Shown here piece by piece: positions 17,225 to 25,521 of a DNA stretch of 47,857 nucleotides; within the stretch, counting starts at the first letter, position 1, and each line of letters begins with the position of its first letter. Position numbers and translations under genes: made by a program. Below the pieces are notes generated by a model that had not been told where the DNA came from, ran no database searches, and saw only the letters and a list, made by a program, of their open reading frames with translations. The stretch covers positions 1 to 47,857 of the forward strand of contig NZ_HG529316.1 of assembly GCF_000499525.1 (NCBI RefSeq), given 5' to 3'. Origin of the DNA: Faecalimicrobium dakarense. GTDB lineage: Bacteria > Bacillota > Clostridia > Peptostreptococcales > Peptostreptococcaceae.

Positions 17225-18154
17225 ATGAAAATACTTGAGTTAAAAAACCTAGAAAAAAGTTACAATGAGAATACTGTTGTAAATAAAATCAATCTTTCCA
17301 TAGATAAAGGGGTAATTTATGGATTACTTGGTCCTAATGGTGCAGGAAAAAGTACTACTATTAACATGATAACAGGGTTAATAACTCCAAATGATGGGGA
17401 AATAATCTATGAAGAAAATGAAGCTAAAATTTCTAAGTGGAAAAGAAATATCGGTTTAGTACCACAAGATTTTGCTCTTTACTGGGATTTAACAGCTGAA
17501 GAGAATGTAAAATTTTTCTGTTCATTGTATGGATTTAAAGGAAATGATCTTAAAGAAAGAGTTAATAAAGCATTAGAATTTGTGGGGTTAGTAGATGTTA
17601 GAAAAAAAAGAGCATCTACATTTTCTGGTGGTATGAAAAGAAGATTAAATATAGCATGTGCAATAGCTCACAGCCCTAAATTAATAATAATGGATGAGCC
17701 TACAGTAGGAATAGATCCTCAATCTAGAAATCATATATTAGAATCAGTAAAAAAATTAAAAGAATCTAATGCTACAGTAATATACACGTCTCACTACATG
17801 GAAGAAATTGAGGAAATCTGTGATACTATAGCTATTATTGATCATGGTAATGTAATAGCTATGGGAAGTAGCGATGAACTAAAAAAAGCTCACGCTAGTA
17901 AAGACATATATACTATTGAATTAAATGAAGACGCTTCTAAAATCGAATCAATAATTAAAGATATCAAAGGTGTTTATAAAGTTAAATCAAGTGGAAATAC
18001 ATTAAAATGCTATTATGAAAATAACAAAAAAATAATAGAAGATTTAGTAACTAGTATTACTGAAGAAGGCTTTATAATAACTAATATAAAAAGTGAAGTT
18101 CCAAGTTTAGAGACTGTATTCCTTGAATTAACAGGAAAATCTCTTAGGGATTAG
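17225..18154 (+). CDS. ABC-2 exporter ATP-binding protein
   Basis: A 309-residue ATPase of the DrrA/CcmA group. Walker A GPNGAGKST is near residue 39, the signature FSGGMKRRL near 136, Walker B LIIMDEP near 157 and the switch histidine in YTSHYMEE near 190. The C-terminal 80 residues form the regulatory extension typical of drug-exporter ATPases. An AAAGGAGG site precedes the ATG. It is first in a three-gene operon (11-nt gap to the first permease, then an 8-nt overlap), so it powers a heterodimeric exporter. The cargo is unknown; lipids, drugs or peptides are all exported by this group. Confidence 0.95.
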   Translation: MKILELKNLEKSYNENTVVNKINLSIDKGVIYGLLGPNGAGKSTTINMITGLITPNDGEIIYEENEAKISKWKRNIGLVPQDFALYWDLTAEENVKFFCSLYGFKGNDLKERVNKALEFVGLVDVRKKRASTFSGGMKRRLNIACAIAHSPKLIIMDEPTVGIDPQSRNHILESVKKLKESNATVIYTSHYMEEIEEICDTIAIIDHGNVIAMGSSDELKKAHASKDIYTIELNEDASKIESIIKDIKGVYKVKSSGNTLKCYYENNKKIIEDLVTSITEEGFIITNIKSEVPSLETVFLELTGKSLRD

Positions 18155-18165
18155 GAGGTAAAGTT

Positions 18166-19302
18166 ATGTTCATTTCAATGGTAATAAAGGAACTTAAGCT
18201 TTTTTCTAGAAATAAAGGTTCTTTAGTTATGATGTTTGCTTTTCCTATCATCCTTATAACAATTCTTGGAGTTGCACTAGAAAATATGATCGGTGGAGAT
18301 ATTAACATTTTTGATGACAGCAAGGTTCTCTACATTATAGAAGATAGTAAATATGAAGATGGATTTAAAGGTTTTAAAGAAACTATGGAAGATGAATTTG
18401 AAGGATTAATATTTGAGGAAACTAAAAATATTGAAGAAAGTAAAAAATTAGTTTTAGATAATAAAGCAATGTGTTTTATAAGTGTTAACAAGGATGGTTA
18501 TAGCTATTTTAGAAATGAAAACAGAGAGTATCAAAATTCTAAAATATTTAGAAGTATATTTGAAGGAGTTATTGATAAATATGCACTAGTTGATGTTGTT
18601 ATGAAAAATGATCCTACAATTATAAGTAGCATTACTAAAGATGAGGCTAATAAATATACTGATGAAATATCTGTGGGTAATAGAGCTATAACTTCAATAG
18701 ATTATTATACCTTCGCAGAACTTGCACTAATTATACTTTATGTTTCTGCTATAGTTGGAGAATCTGTTGTTAATGAAAAAGAATTAGGCACTTTTAATAG
18801 AATAAGCCTTTCAAATACAAGTACCTTAAAGTTAATTCTGTCAAAAATGACTTTAGGACTAATAATCGTAGCTATTCAAATTTTAGTGGTTTATTTTTAT
18901 TCTACAATAGTTTTAAAAGCACATTGGGGAGATAATTTGTTGTTTATGATATTTAACCTACTATGTTTAGGAGTATTCTCTTCAGTATTAGGTGTAGTAG
19001 TTGGTATGATAATTAAAGATGGAAAAACTTTAAATGGAATACTTAATGTAGTAATAGTTATAATGTGTTTATTTGGAGGATGCTATACTCCTTTATCTAT
19101 GGTAAAATCAATACCTGTTTTAGGAGATGTTGCTATAGTTAGTCCAGTTTATTGGATAAATTCTTCTTTAATAAGCTTAAGTACTGGTGTTGTTGATACT
19201 TATTCTAAAGTAGCTATTTCTATAACTTTAGGTTTATCGGTTATTCTTGTAGGTATTTACTTAATCTATTCTAAAATAAAAAGGAGGGATAATCTTGTTT
19301 AA
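18166..19302 (+). CDS. ABC-2 type permease, first subunit
   Basis: A 378-residue permease. An N-terminal membrane helix (about 22-40) is followed by an outer-facing domain of about 140 residues, then five helices (from FAELALIILYVSAIVGE on) with the ABC-2 pattern ending in PVYWINSSLISLS. TAGGAGG precedes the ATG at the end of the ATPase gene. The large loop after helix 1 is characteristic of the YhgE/ABC-2_membrane_3 style. It pairs with the next gene product. Confidence 0.92.
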   Translation: MFISMVIKELKLFSRNKGSLVMMFAFPIILITILGVALENMIGGDINIFDDSKVLYIIEDSKYEDGFKGFKETMEDEFEGLIFEETKNIEESKKLVLDNKAMCFISVNKDGYSYFRNENREYQNSKIFRSIFEGVIDKYALVDVVMKNDPTIISSITKDEANKYTDEISVGNRAITSIDYYTFAELALIILYVSAIVGESVVNEKELGTFNRISLSNTSTLKLILSKMTLGLIIVAIQILVVYFYSTIVLKAHWGDNLLFMIFNLLCLGVFSSVLGVVVGMIIKDGKTLNGILNVVIVIMCLFGGCYTPLSMVKSIPVLGDVAIVSPVYWINSSLISLSTGVVDTYSKVAISITLGLSVILVGIYLIYSKIKRRDNLV

Positions 19303-20410
19303 TATAATTAAAAATACTTTTAGACTACTTTTTAGAAGACCTTCCTTAATATGTGGATTAATTATAATTCCAGCAGTTGTAACCATGGCTTTTAGTTATA
19401 TTTTAGGCTCAGAAGTTAAGTTTTCTGTAGGTTTAATAAATAAAGATAATGGTATTGTTTCAAATACTATTATAGAAGAATTAAAAAAAGAGGATAACTT
19501 TGTTATAAAAGAGTTAAAGGAAGATGAAGTAGATAGTGCGGTCGTCGGCAAAGAAGTAGAACTTGCTCTTGTCTTTGAAAAAGACTTTAGTAATAATATT
19601 TTAGCTGGTAATTTAGATAGTGTAAAAATTAAATCTATTGGTGAATCAGAAGTAAAAGCTACAATAGAAACTCTACTTTCTCAAGAAGTGTCTACTCTAA
19701 AAACATTTGGACTTATTGCAAAAGGCGATAAGAATAAGTTTGAAGATTTACTAAAAGATTATGATAATAGTAAAATTGACTATAAGTTAAATAAAGTAAA
19801 TGAAAGTAAAACTAATGTATATGCTTCTGCTGGAATACAAATTATGGTTCTTATGACATCTGCTTTTTATATTACTAGATTTGTAATTGATGATGAAAAA
19901 TCTGGGACTAAGGATAGAGTTTTACTTGGAAATATATCTAAAGGAAATTATTATTTTGGAGTATTGATTCCATTTTTTATTTGTTCGGCTATAAGTTCAA
20001 TATTTTATTTCTTACTATGTACTCTTCTTGGCTTTGACTTTGTTACAGATACTCCAATATACTTCTTGTATGTATTGTTTGCAATAAACTTCCTTGCTAT
20101 TGGATTTAATTTATTTATAATATCATTTTCAAAAACTCCACAAGTGGCTGCAAACTTCTCTTCAATTTTTGTTACTGCAGGTAGTATGTTATCTGGGCTA
20201 TTTTGGCCTTTCTCTTTAATGCCTGAACCAGTACAAAAGATTGGAAACCTAATACCTCTTAGATGGGCTGGTATTGCCTTTGAAAAAATTCAAGAAGGTG
20301 CATCTTTAGGTGATATTTCAATTTACTTATTTGGAATAGTTTTTGCCGGATTAATATGTCTTTTACTAACTGTTATTATTTCTGGTAAGAAAAAAAGTGT
20401 TAGAGTTTAA
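19295..20410 (+). CDS. ABC-2 type permease, second subunit
   Basis: A 371-residue permease built like its neighbour: a first helix (SLICGLIIIPAVVTMAFSYI), an extracytosolic loop of about 140 residues, then five C-terminal helices with the ABC-2 signature region SGLFWPFSLMPEPVQKIGNLIPLRW. The start is a TTG (19295-19297) 7 nt after AGGAGG, and it overlaps the previous gene by 8 nt, so the subunits are translationally coupled. The chains differ enough in sequence to suggest a heterodimer. Confidence 0.92.
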   Translation: MFNIIKNTFRLLFRRPSLICGLIIIPAVVTMAFSYILGSEVKFSVGLINKDNGIVSNTIIEELKKEDNFVIKELKEDEVDSAVVGKEVELALVFEKDFSNNILAGNLDSVKIKSIGESEVKATIETLLSQEVSTLKTFGLIAKGDKNKFEDLLKDYDNSKIDYKLNKVNESKTNVYASAGIQIMVLMTSAFYITRFVIDDEKSGTKDRVLLGNISKGNYYFGVLIPFFICSAISSIFYFLLCTLLGFDFVTDTPIYFLYVLFAINFLAIGFNLFIISFSKTPQVAANFSSIFVTAGSMLSGLFWPFSLMPEPVQKIGNLIPLRWAGIAFEKIQEGASLGDISIYLFGIVFAGLICLLLTVIISGKKKSVRV

Positions 20411-20424
20411 TTAGTTAGTGAAAT

Positions 20425-20460
20425 TAAAAAACCGTATCATTTAATTATGATACGGTTTAA
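20425..20460. terminator. Terminator shared by the ABC-2 operon and the CPBP gene
   Basis: AACCGTATCAT pairs with ATGATACGGTT around TTAATT. It lies between the converging ABC operon (+) and CPBP gene (-), and overlaps the CPBP stop. It is nearly identical to the hairpin at 9755-9790. Confidence 0.85.
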
Positions 20461-21205
20461 ATATATAAAATAATAAAATAGCTACAATTAATGTAAAAAT
20501 AGACGTAATTAAATTTGCATCTACTGAAGCATAAAATACATAAGAACAAGCATTATCAATTGCATGAAGTAATATACATAACCAAATACTTCTTGTCTTA
20601 TAAAAAAGAGGTGTCATTATAAATGATGTAGCTATACAGCTTATGGCAAAAGGTAAAAATATAAGTTTTTGTTGATGAGAGCCTACAACAAACCACATTG
20701 GAATATGCCAAATTGACCAAACACATCCAACTATTAAAGTGGCTTTTATCAGTGAAAATTTTTCTAAAAGTTTAGGAAGTAAAAAACCTCTCCATCCAAT
20801 CTCTTCAAGCCCTCCACCAATAATTGCAAATGGTGTAATAAAAATAATTAAACTAAGTGGATACCTTAGCATATCTAAATCTCTGCCTTGAGTTTTAAAA
20901 CTTATATATGCAGCTACCCATAATATAATTGGAGTAAAAATAGTGTATAAATACATAGTTGGTTTTTGCTTTATATTTATTATAGATTTTAAAAATAATT
21001 TAAATTCATTAGTTTTTCTATTATATCTTTTAACTGTAATAATTGCTGCAATAGATGGAGAATATCCGGCAATTCCATAAATTATCATAAAAATAGGTGT
21101 TCCGAAAGTTAATATATTAAGTTGCGTTGTTATTATTGATATTGTATAAAAGGTTATACTTATTGCTATTAATAAAGCAGTATAAAACTTCAACTCTTTA
21201 TTCAT
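20441..21205 (-). CDS. CPBP-family intramembrane metalloprotease
   Basis: A 254-residue membrane protein of the CPBP (Abi/CAAX prenyl protease) family with about seven helices. All three conserved motifs are present: GGGLEEIGWRGFLLPKL (the EExxxR motif, near 130-145), SIWHIPMWF (FxxxH-like motif, about 165) and HAIDN near 220. Such enzymes cleave within membranes; bacterial members process or give immunity to peptides, or have unknown roles. A GGAGGG site precedes the ATG. Its position next to an ABC exporter is suggestive, but the genes converge and need not work together. Confidence 0.92.
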   Translation of the reverse strand: MNKELKFYTALLIAISITFYTISIITTQLNILTFGTPIFMIIYGIAGYSPSIAAIITVKRYNRKTNEFKLFLKSIINIKQKPTMYLYTIFTPIILWVAAYISFKTQGRDLDMLRYPLSLIIFITPFAIIGGGLEEIGWRGFLLPKLLEKFSLIKATLIVGCVWSIWHIPMWFVVGSHQQKLIFLPFAISCIATSFIMTPLFYKTRSIWLCILLHAIDNACSYVFYASVDANLITSIFTLIVAILLFYIFKPYHN

Positions 21206-21285
21206 ATATTGCCCTCCTTTATCTACCTATATTTTTTATAATATATATATATTTATTATGCCACCACTATTAATATTACTTGCAT

Positions 21286-21320
21286 AAAAATAAACCCTAA
21301 TATATTTATATTAGAGTTTA
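21286..21320 (-). terminator. Intrinsic terminator after the pdxS-pdxT remnant
   Basis: On the minus strand AAACTCTAATATA pairs with TATATTAGGGTTT (one G-T pair), followed by ATTTTTAT. It lies just past the stop codon of the pdxT remnant, which shows the original operon end has been kept. Confidence 0.8.
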
Positions 21321-21328
21321 CAATAATC

Positions 21329-21487
21329 TTAATTTTGACTTTTTTCTTTAATCATATTTAAAAAATACTTATGGACTCTTAAATCATCAGTTAATTCAGG
21401 ATGAAAAGATGTAACTAGCATATTATCTTCTTTTGCTGCTACTATTTTTTCTTTTAATGTATCATATAAATCTAGTGTTTTAAGCAT
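21329..21487 (-). pseudogene. pdxT: pdxT remnant: internal deletion of the PLP-synthase glutaminase
   Basis: Directly after pdxS (start codon 1 nt past the pdxS stop) an intact frame of 52 codons begins [20 protein letters not shown] and ends in the PdxT C-terminus, including [19 protein letters not shown]. Full PdxT is about 190 residues. Only the first few residues and the last 45 or so remain; the middle, with the oxyanion strand and the nucleophile cysteine, is absent. The His and Glu of the catalytic triad (FHPE) persist but cannot work alone. The frame is still open and the terminator intact, which fits a recent in-frame internal deletion. An assembly artefact cannot be excluded from sequence alone. 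Confidence 0.88.
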
Positions 21488-21488
21488 A

Positions 21489-22367
21489 TTACCATCCTCT
21501 AACTGCTAACTTCTCTTCATTTTGCAAGCTATCCACTGATACTCCACTCATAGCTTTACCTAAATCCTCTGAAATTTGTGCCAATTTTTTAGGATTATTA
21601 TAATTAGTAACTGCTTTAACTATAGCCTCTGCTCTCTTCTCAGGGTCATCTGATTTAAATATACCAGAACCTACAAATACACCATCACATCCAAGTTGCA
21701 TCATCAAAGCTGCATCTGCTGGAGTTGCAATTCCTCCCGCTGCAAAGTTAACTACTGGTAATTTCCCATTTTCATGAACATATTTTATTAAATCATATGG
21801 AGCTCCCATTTCCTTAGAAATATTCATAAGCTCTTCTTCTCCCATAGATACAACTTTTCTTATGTCAGACATCATAGTTCTCATATGAGTAACTGCTTCA
21901 ACAACATCCCCAGTTCCTGCTTCACCTTTAGTTCTTATCATTGCGCAACCTTCGCCTACTCTTCTTAATGCTTCCCCTAGATTTCTAGCACCACATACAA
22001 ATGGAACATTAAATTTTTCTTTATCAATATGATATACCTTATCAGCTGGAGTTAGTACTTCACTTTCATCTATAAAATCTATTTCTAAAGCTTCAAGTAT
22101 TTGCGCTTCTACGAAATGTCCTATTCTAACCTTTGCCATTACTGGTATACTTACTGCATCTTGAATTTCTTTAATCATTTTAGGGTCTGACATTCTTGCC
22201 ACCCCACCATCTTTTCTTATATCTGAAGGTACTCTCTCAAGTGCCATTACTGCACAAGCTCCTGCTTCCTGGGCAATTATTGCTTCAGCTGGATTTGTAA
22301 CATCCATTATTACTCCACCCTTTAACATCTCTGCTAAATTTTTATTTAATCCATATCTGCTATTCAT
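21489..22367 (-). CDS. pdxS: Pyridoxal 5'-phosphate synthase subunit PdxS
   Basis: Makes PLP from ribose 5-phosphate, glyceraldehyde 3-phosphate and ammonia. At 292 residues it is the normal length of this highly conserved TIM-barrel protein. Catalytic residues are present: D22 (VIMDVTN), K79 (VMAKVRIGH) and K147 ([10 protein letters not shown]). The phosphate loops [11 protein letters not shown] and [10 protein letters not shown] are also intact. A GGGGG site precedes the ATG. Normally PdxT feeds it ammonia from glutamine; here pdxT is reduced to a remnant, so this PdxS would depend on free ammonia or on a PdxT encoded elsewhere. Confidence 0.97.
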   Translation of the reverse strand: MNSRYGLNKNLAEMLKGGVIMDVTNPAEAIIAQEAGACAVMALERVPSDIRKDGGVARMSDPKMIKEIQDAVSIPVMAKVRIGHFVEAQILEALEIDFIDESEVLTPADKVYHIDKEKFNVPFVCGARNLGEALRRVGEGCAMIRTKGEAGTGDVVEAVTHMRTMMSDIRKVVSMGEEELMNISKEMGAPYDLIKYVHENGKLPVVNFAAGGIATPADAALMMQLGCDGVFVGSGIFKSDDPEKRAEAIVKAVTNYNNPKKLAQISEDLGKAMSGVSVDSLQNEEKLAVRGW

Positions 22368-22409
22368 TTTGTTTTCCCCCTAGTTTTAATTTTTTCTTTA
22401 ACAATAAAA

Positions 22410-22438
22410 ATAGTAGTACAATTTTTCTATATTATCAA
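22410..22438 (-). promoter_or_regulatory. Promoter of pdxS
   Basis: On the minus strand TTGATA (22433-22438), a 17-nt spacer and TACTAT (22410-22415) form a good housekeeping promoter about 40 nt before the pdxS start. I found no clear PdxR-type repeats around it. Confidence 0.6.
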
Positions 22439-22594
22439 TTAATACCTTACAAAACACTTATTTTTATACAATTGTATCCATACGCTTTTCAAATTCAAAT
22501 AATACAATTTAGAAAATAGCTATAACTAATAAGTTAATAAAATTCATTTATATATTTTCAATTTTAAGTAATATTTTAAATGTATAGTCAAATA

Positions 22595-22623
22595 TTGACT
22601 CACTATAAAAAACACTTTAAAAT
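22595..22623 (+). promoter_or_regulatory. Promoter of the HAD phosphatase gene
   Basis: TTGACT (22595-22600), a 17-nt spacer and TAAAAT (22618-22623) match a housekeeping promoter, about 80 nt upstream of the phosphatase start. Confidence 0.6.
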
Positions 22624-22702
22624 TATATATAATCGTAATGAACAATAATAAATTCTATTTATTGTTTTAATAACTAAAATGATTTTAAATAGGGGGATAA
22701 TT

Positions 22703-23488
22703 ATGAAAAAAGCTGTATTTTTTGATATAGATGGGACATTAATAGATTGGGTTAATGGATTAATTGATATTACACCTGAAGTAAAAGAGTCTATTCGCAA
22801 ATTGCAAGCAGATGGTCATTATGCTTTTATTGCAACAGGTAGACCCTATGCTTTTTTAAGTGAATCTTTATTAAACTTTGGATTTGATGGATTTGTTCTT
22901 ACTAATGGAGCCCATGTAAAACTTAATGACAACGTTATATATAAAGAGCCTCTTAATAAGGATTTTGTTAAGGAATTAGTTGATAATTTTGAAAAGCGTA
23001 ATATTCAATACATATTACAAGGGGAAATTGACTCTTATATGAAAGAACACTGTAAGGAATTTTACTCTTTCTTTGATAATGCAAATGTATCTAGAAATTA
23101 CTTAAAGAGTGATTTTAACGTTGAAGATATAGAAACTTATAAAATAGAAATGCTCTGTAAAGATAAAGAAGGTGTAAATTACTGCTTATCTTTAGGAACA
23201 GATGATTATGATTATATGCACCATGAAAAATTAGATGCCTTTGAGCTTTACTCTAAAAAAGTTACTAAAGCAACAGGAATATTAAAAGCTTTAGAACATT
23301 TGAATATTCCAATAGAAAATAGCTATGCCTTTGGAGATGGCAAAAATGATATAGAAATGTTATCTACTGTTGGATGTGGTATAGCCATGGGAAATGCTAG
23401 TGATGAAGTTAAAAGTTATGCTAAAAAAGTAACTGAAACTGTACATAATAATGGTATAGCTTTTGGTATTGAAAATTTCATATTATAA
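22703..23488 (+). CDS. Cof-type HAD-family sugar-phosphate phosphatase
   Basis: A 261-residue cytosolic phosphatase of the HAD-IIB (Cof) group. Motif I FFDIDGTLI carries the nucleophile D8 and acid D10; motif II is FIATGRPYAF; motif IV is AFGDGKNDIEML near residue 215, followed by GIAMGNASDEV, the standard Cof ending. A C2-type cap lies between, about 85-185. The start is the ATG at 22703, after AGGGGG; an in-frame ATG at 22679 lies upstream of that site. The natural substrate (sugar phosphate, flavin or PLP) cannot be told; the divergent neighbour pdxS makes PLP, which is at most a hint. Confidence 0.92.
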   Translation: MKKAVFFDIDGTLIDWVNGLIDITPEVKESIRKLQADGHYAFIATGRPYAFLSESLLNFGFDGFVLTNGAHVKLNDNVIYKEPLNKDFVKELVDNFEKRNIQYILQGEIDSYMKEHCKEFYSFFDNANVSRNYLKSDFNVEDIETYKIEMLCKDKEGVNYCLSLGTDDYDYMHHEKLDAFELYSKKVTKATGILKALEHLNIPIENSYAFGDGKNDIEMLSTVGCGIAMGNASDEVKSYAKKVTETVHNNGIAFGIENFIL

Positions 23489-23495
23489 AAAATAA

Positions 23496-23532
23496 GCACT
23501 CTAGTTATGAACTATTTATCTAGAGTGTTTTA
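23496..23532. terminator. Terminator between HAD and YkvI genes
   Basis: GCACTCTAG pairs with CTAGAGTGT around a 16-nt loop; T-rich sequence follows on the plus strand. The genes converge, and the element may serve both. Confidence 0.65.
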
Positions 23533-23543
23533 TTTTATATCTG

Positions 23544-24650
23544 TCATTTAATTATTCTAATATTAATTCTTCTTGCCTTTTTAAATTTATTGTAAAAAAT
23601 CTTATTAAATATAATTCCTAAAATAAGCACTAGTCCTACTACTCCCGAAAAAGGATAAACAAAGTTAACAAGTTCTCCAAATGGGAGACTTCCACCTAGA
23701 AAGCCTACAATAGCACCTATTATAGCTAACAATTTAAACTTAATAGTTCCTTCTTTAAAAAAGCTCTTACATACTGTCAATAATAAAGGTGTTGCAGTAG
23801 TATATATCTCAGCTATAAGATTTATAGAAAACATTACTCCAATAGTTTTAGAAATTTCAGTTGATAAGATTAAAGTTGGAATTTCTTGATTATAAAGATT
23901 TTGTATATTAGATAATAGCCCTAAGTTTAATATCATTGCTGCAATCATATACGCACAACCACCTAGTATTCCACCTAGAATGCAGTTTTTCTTATTAGTT
24001 GCAGTACTACCAACCTCAACTAAAAATGGTGCGACTAAAGTAATATTAAAGCTAGCATATAATATACCAGAAGTAAACCAGTTATTTGTAGCAGCTTTAA
24101 TTTGAAGATCACTTAATATGTAATTAATATTTCCTAAGTTATCAAAATTTCTAATTAAAGTAATTAGTCCTATTGAAATTGAAAATATTATAATAATCGG
24201 TCCTATATTTCCTAATATATTTATAACTTTATTAATACCCATAAATACAGATATAACTACTATTAAAACTATTACTAAACTTCCTATTTTTTGATTTATT
24301 CCATAATATTGATTTATAGTAGCTCCTGCACCTGATATCATTACAACAAAAGAGGAGAACATAAGTATTATGGTAAACCATTTGAAGAACTTTCCTAAAT
24401 ATTCACCAAAATAGTTAATAAACATATCTGTGTTAGATTTGAATTTTTTAGAGTAACCTAGCTCTAATAATGATGCACCACAAAATGAAAAAAGAGCCAT
24501 AGATATTATCCCTGTACCAATACTCATAAGACCGTGAACTGAGAAGAATTGTAGAACTTCTTGACCTGTAGCAAATCCCGAACCTATAGCAACTGATATA
24601 TATGTACCTGCAAACTTTATAATTTCTTTTGCGTTTACTGAATTTTTCAT
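23544..24650 (-). CDS. YkvI-family membrane transporter
   Basis: A 368-residue protein with about ten membrane helices. The first helix segment IKFAGTYISVAIGSGFATGQEVLQFF has the glycine-rich broken helix (GSGFATGQE) seen in LeuT-fold transporters and matches the YkvI family. Other helices include GSLVIVLIVVISVFMGI and the C-terminal GVVGLVLILGIIF. YkvI proteins are putative amino acid or cation symporters without a proven substrate. A GGGGGG site precedes the ATG. The gene is monocistronic and diverges from the Fur-linked flavodoxin gene. Confidence 0.85.
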   Translation of the reverse strand: MKNSVNAKEIIKFAGTYISVAIGSGFATGQEVLQFFSVHGLMSIGTGIISMALFSFCGASLLELGYSKKFKSNTDMFINYFGEYLGKFFKWFTIILMFSSFVVMISGAGATINQYYGINQKIGSLVIVLIVVISVFMGINKVINILGNIGPIIIIFSISIGLITLIRNFDNLGNINYILSDLQIKAATNNWFTSGILYASFNITLVAPFLVEVGSTATNKKNCILGGILGGCAYMIAAMILNLGLLSNIQNLYNQEIPTLILSTEISKTIGVMFSINLIAEIYTTATPLLLTVCKSFFKEGTIKFKLLAIIGAIVGFLGGSLPFGELVNFVYPFSGVVGLVLILGIIFNKIFYNKFKKARRINIRIIK

Positions 24651-24877
24651 TTGAATTATTTCCCCCCTTAAATAGTATTAATAAAACCTTATATAAGTGA
24701 TTAGTACTTTAAAGTTTAAAAGCTAACTATTTTCTTATATTAGAAATTATATTTCTATAATTATATTTTAAACACAGTTTTTACATTAACTATATAATTA
24801 TATTTTTAGCTATAGACTTTATTACAACCAATAAACTATCGATTTTGCTATAATTAAGGCTATTTTTTCATCTTCAT

Positions 24878-24892
24878 TGATATTAATTATCA
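24878..24892 (+). promoter_or_regulatory. Fur box upstream of flavodoxin
   Basis: TGATATTAATTATCA matches the 7-1-7 Fur consensus TGATAATnATTATCA at 13 of 14 defined bases. It ends 7 nt before the -35 hexamer of the flavodoxin promoter, so iron-loaded Fur could block it. Low iron would then induce flavodoxin in place of ferredoxin. Confidence 0.75.
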
Positions 24893-24898
24893 TTTTTA

Positions 24899-24927
24899 TT
24901 TACAAATAATTATTACTGTGCTATTAT
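24899..24927 (+). promoter_or_regulatory. Promoter of the flavodoxin gene
   Basis: TTTACA (24899-24904), a 17-nt spacer and TATTAT (24922-24927) form a good housekeeping promoter 38 nt before the flavodoxin ATG, just after the Fur box. Confidence 0.7.
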
Positions 24928-24964
24928 CTAATTAAGTTAAATAATATTACGGAGGTAGATTGAT

Positions 24965-25378
24965 ATGAATAAAGTTAATATAATATATTGGAGTGGTACA
25001 GGAAACACTGAAACAATGGCTGAAGCTATATTCTCAACTTGTAAAGATGGAGCTAAGTTATTAAGTGTTGATAAGGCTACTCTAAATGATATAGATGAAG
25101 CTGATGTATTATTTTTAGGTTGCCCTGCAATGGGAGATGAAGTTTTAGAAGAAGGTGAAATGGAGCCTTTCATGGAAAGTATAGCTTCTTTAGATAATAA
25201 AAAAGTAATACTATTTGGATCTTATGGTTGGGGAGACGGTCAATGGATGAGAGACTGGGAAGAAAAAGTTATAGGCTTAGGAGCTACTCTAGTTGAAGAA
25301 AGTGTAATGGCAAATTACGACCCAGAAAGCTCAACATTAGATTTACTTAAATCTTTAGGTGAAAAATATTCTAAATAA
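24965..25378 (+). CDS. Short-chain flavodoxin
   Basis: A 137-residue FMN-binding electron carrier. The phosphate loop WSGTGNTE is at residues 10-17; the two FMN-stacking loops are near FLGCPAMGDEVLEE (about 50-63) and GSYGWGDGQWMRDWEEK (about 83-99), the latter with the aromatic residues expected of clostridial flavodoxins. Length is typical of the short-chain class. GGAGG precedes the ATG. The promoter carries a near-consensus Fur box, so induction in low iron is likely; it would replace ferredoxin in fermentative electron transfer. Confidence 0.95.
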   Translation: MNKVNIIYWSGTGNTETMAEAIFSTCKDGAKLLSVDKATLNDIDEADVLFLGCPAMGDEVLEEGEMEPFMESIASLDNKKVILFGSYGWGDGQWMRDWEEKVIGLGATLVEESVMANYDPESSTLDLLKSLGEKYSK

Positions 25379-25390
25379 GCGTAGTTAAAA

Positions 25391-25510
25391 TTCTTTCTGT
25401 TGTATTTAGTTATTTATTTACAACTTGAAAATTTAAATATTATTGTATACATACTGAAAAATCCCCTAGTAATCATTGTGATTTCTAGGGAATTTTATTT
25501 GCTTTAACTA
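25391..25510 (-). repeat. Duplicated intergenic element, copy 1, with terminator
   Basis: About 100 nt here align with 40201-40300. Shared blocks include TTTCTGTTGT, TTTACAACTT, AAAATTTAAATATTATTGTAT, and the hairpin TCCCCTAGTAATCA/TGATTTCTAGGGA (25460-25496). Copy 1 has about 15 extra bases after the first block. It lies between converging flavodoxin (+) and AAA ATPase (-) genes and probably ends both transcripts. Neither terminal repeats nor a coding frame are seen, so its nature (mobile remnant or conserved 3' element) is open. Confidence 0.8.
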
Positions 25511-25521
25511 TATTTAATTAC

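Noticed and set aside
20441-21205. CPBP protease as immunity partner of the ABC-2 exporter
   Set aside because: The genes converge at a shared terminator and no bacteriocin precursor is visible between 17 and 21 kb.
22381-22594. Regulatory repeats (PdxR-type) in the pdxS upstream region
   Set aside because: Only AT-rich sequence and a plain promoter could be recognised. No direct or inverted repeat was convincing.
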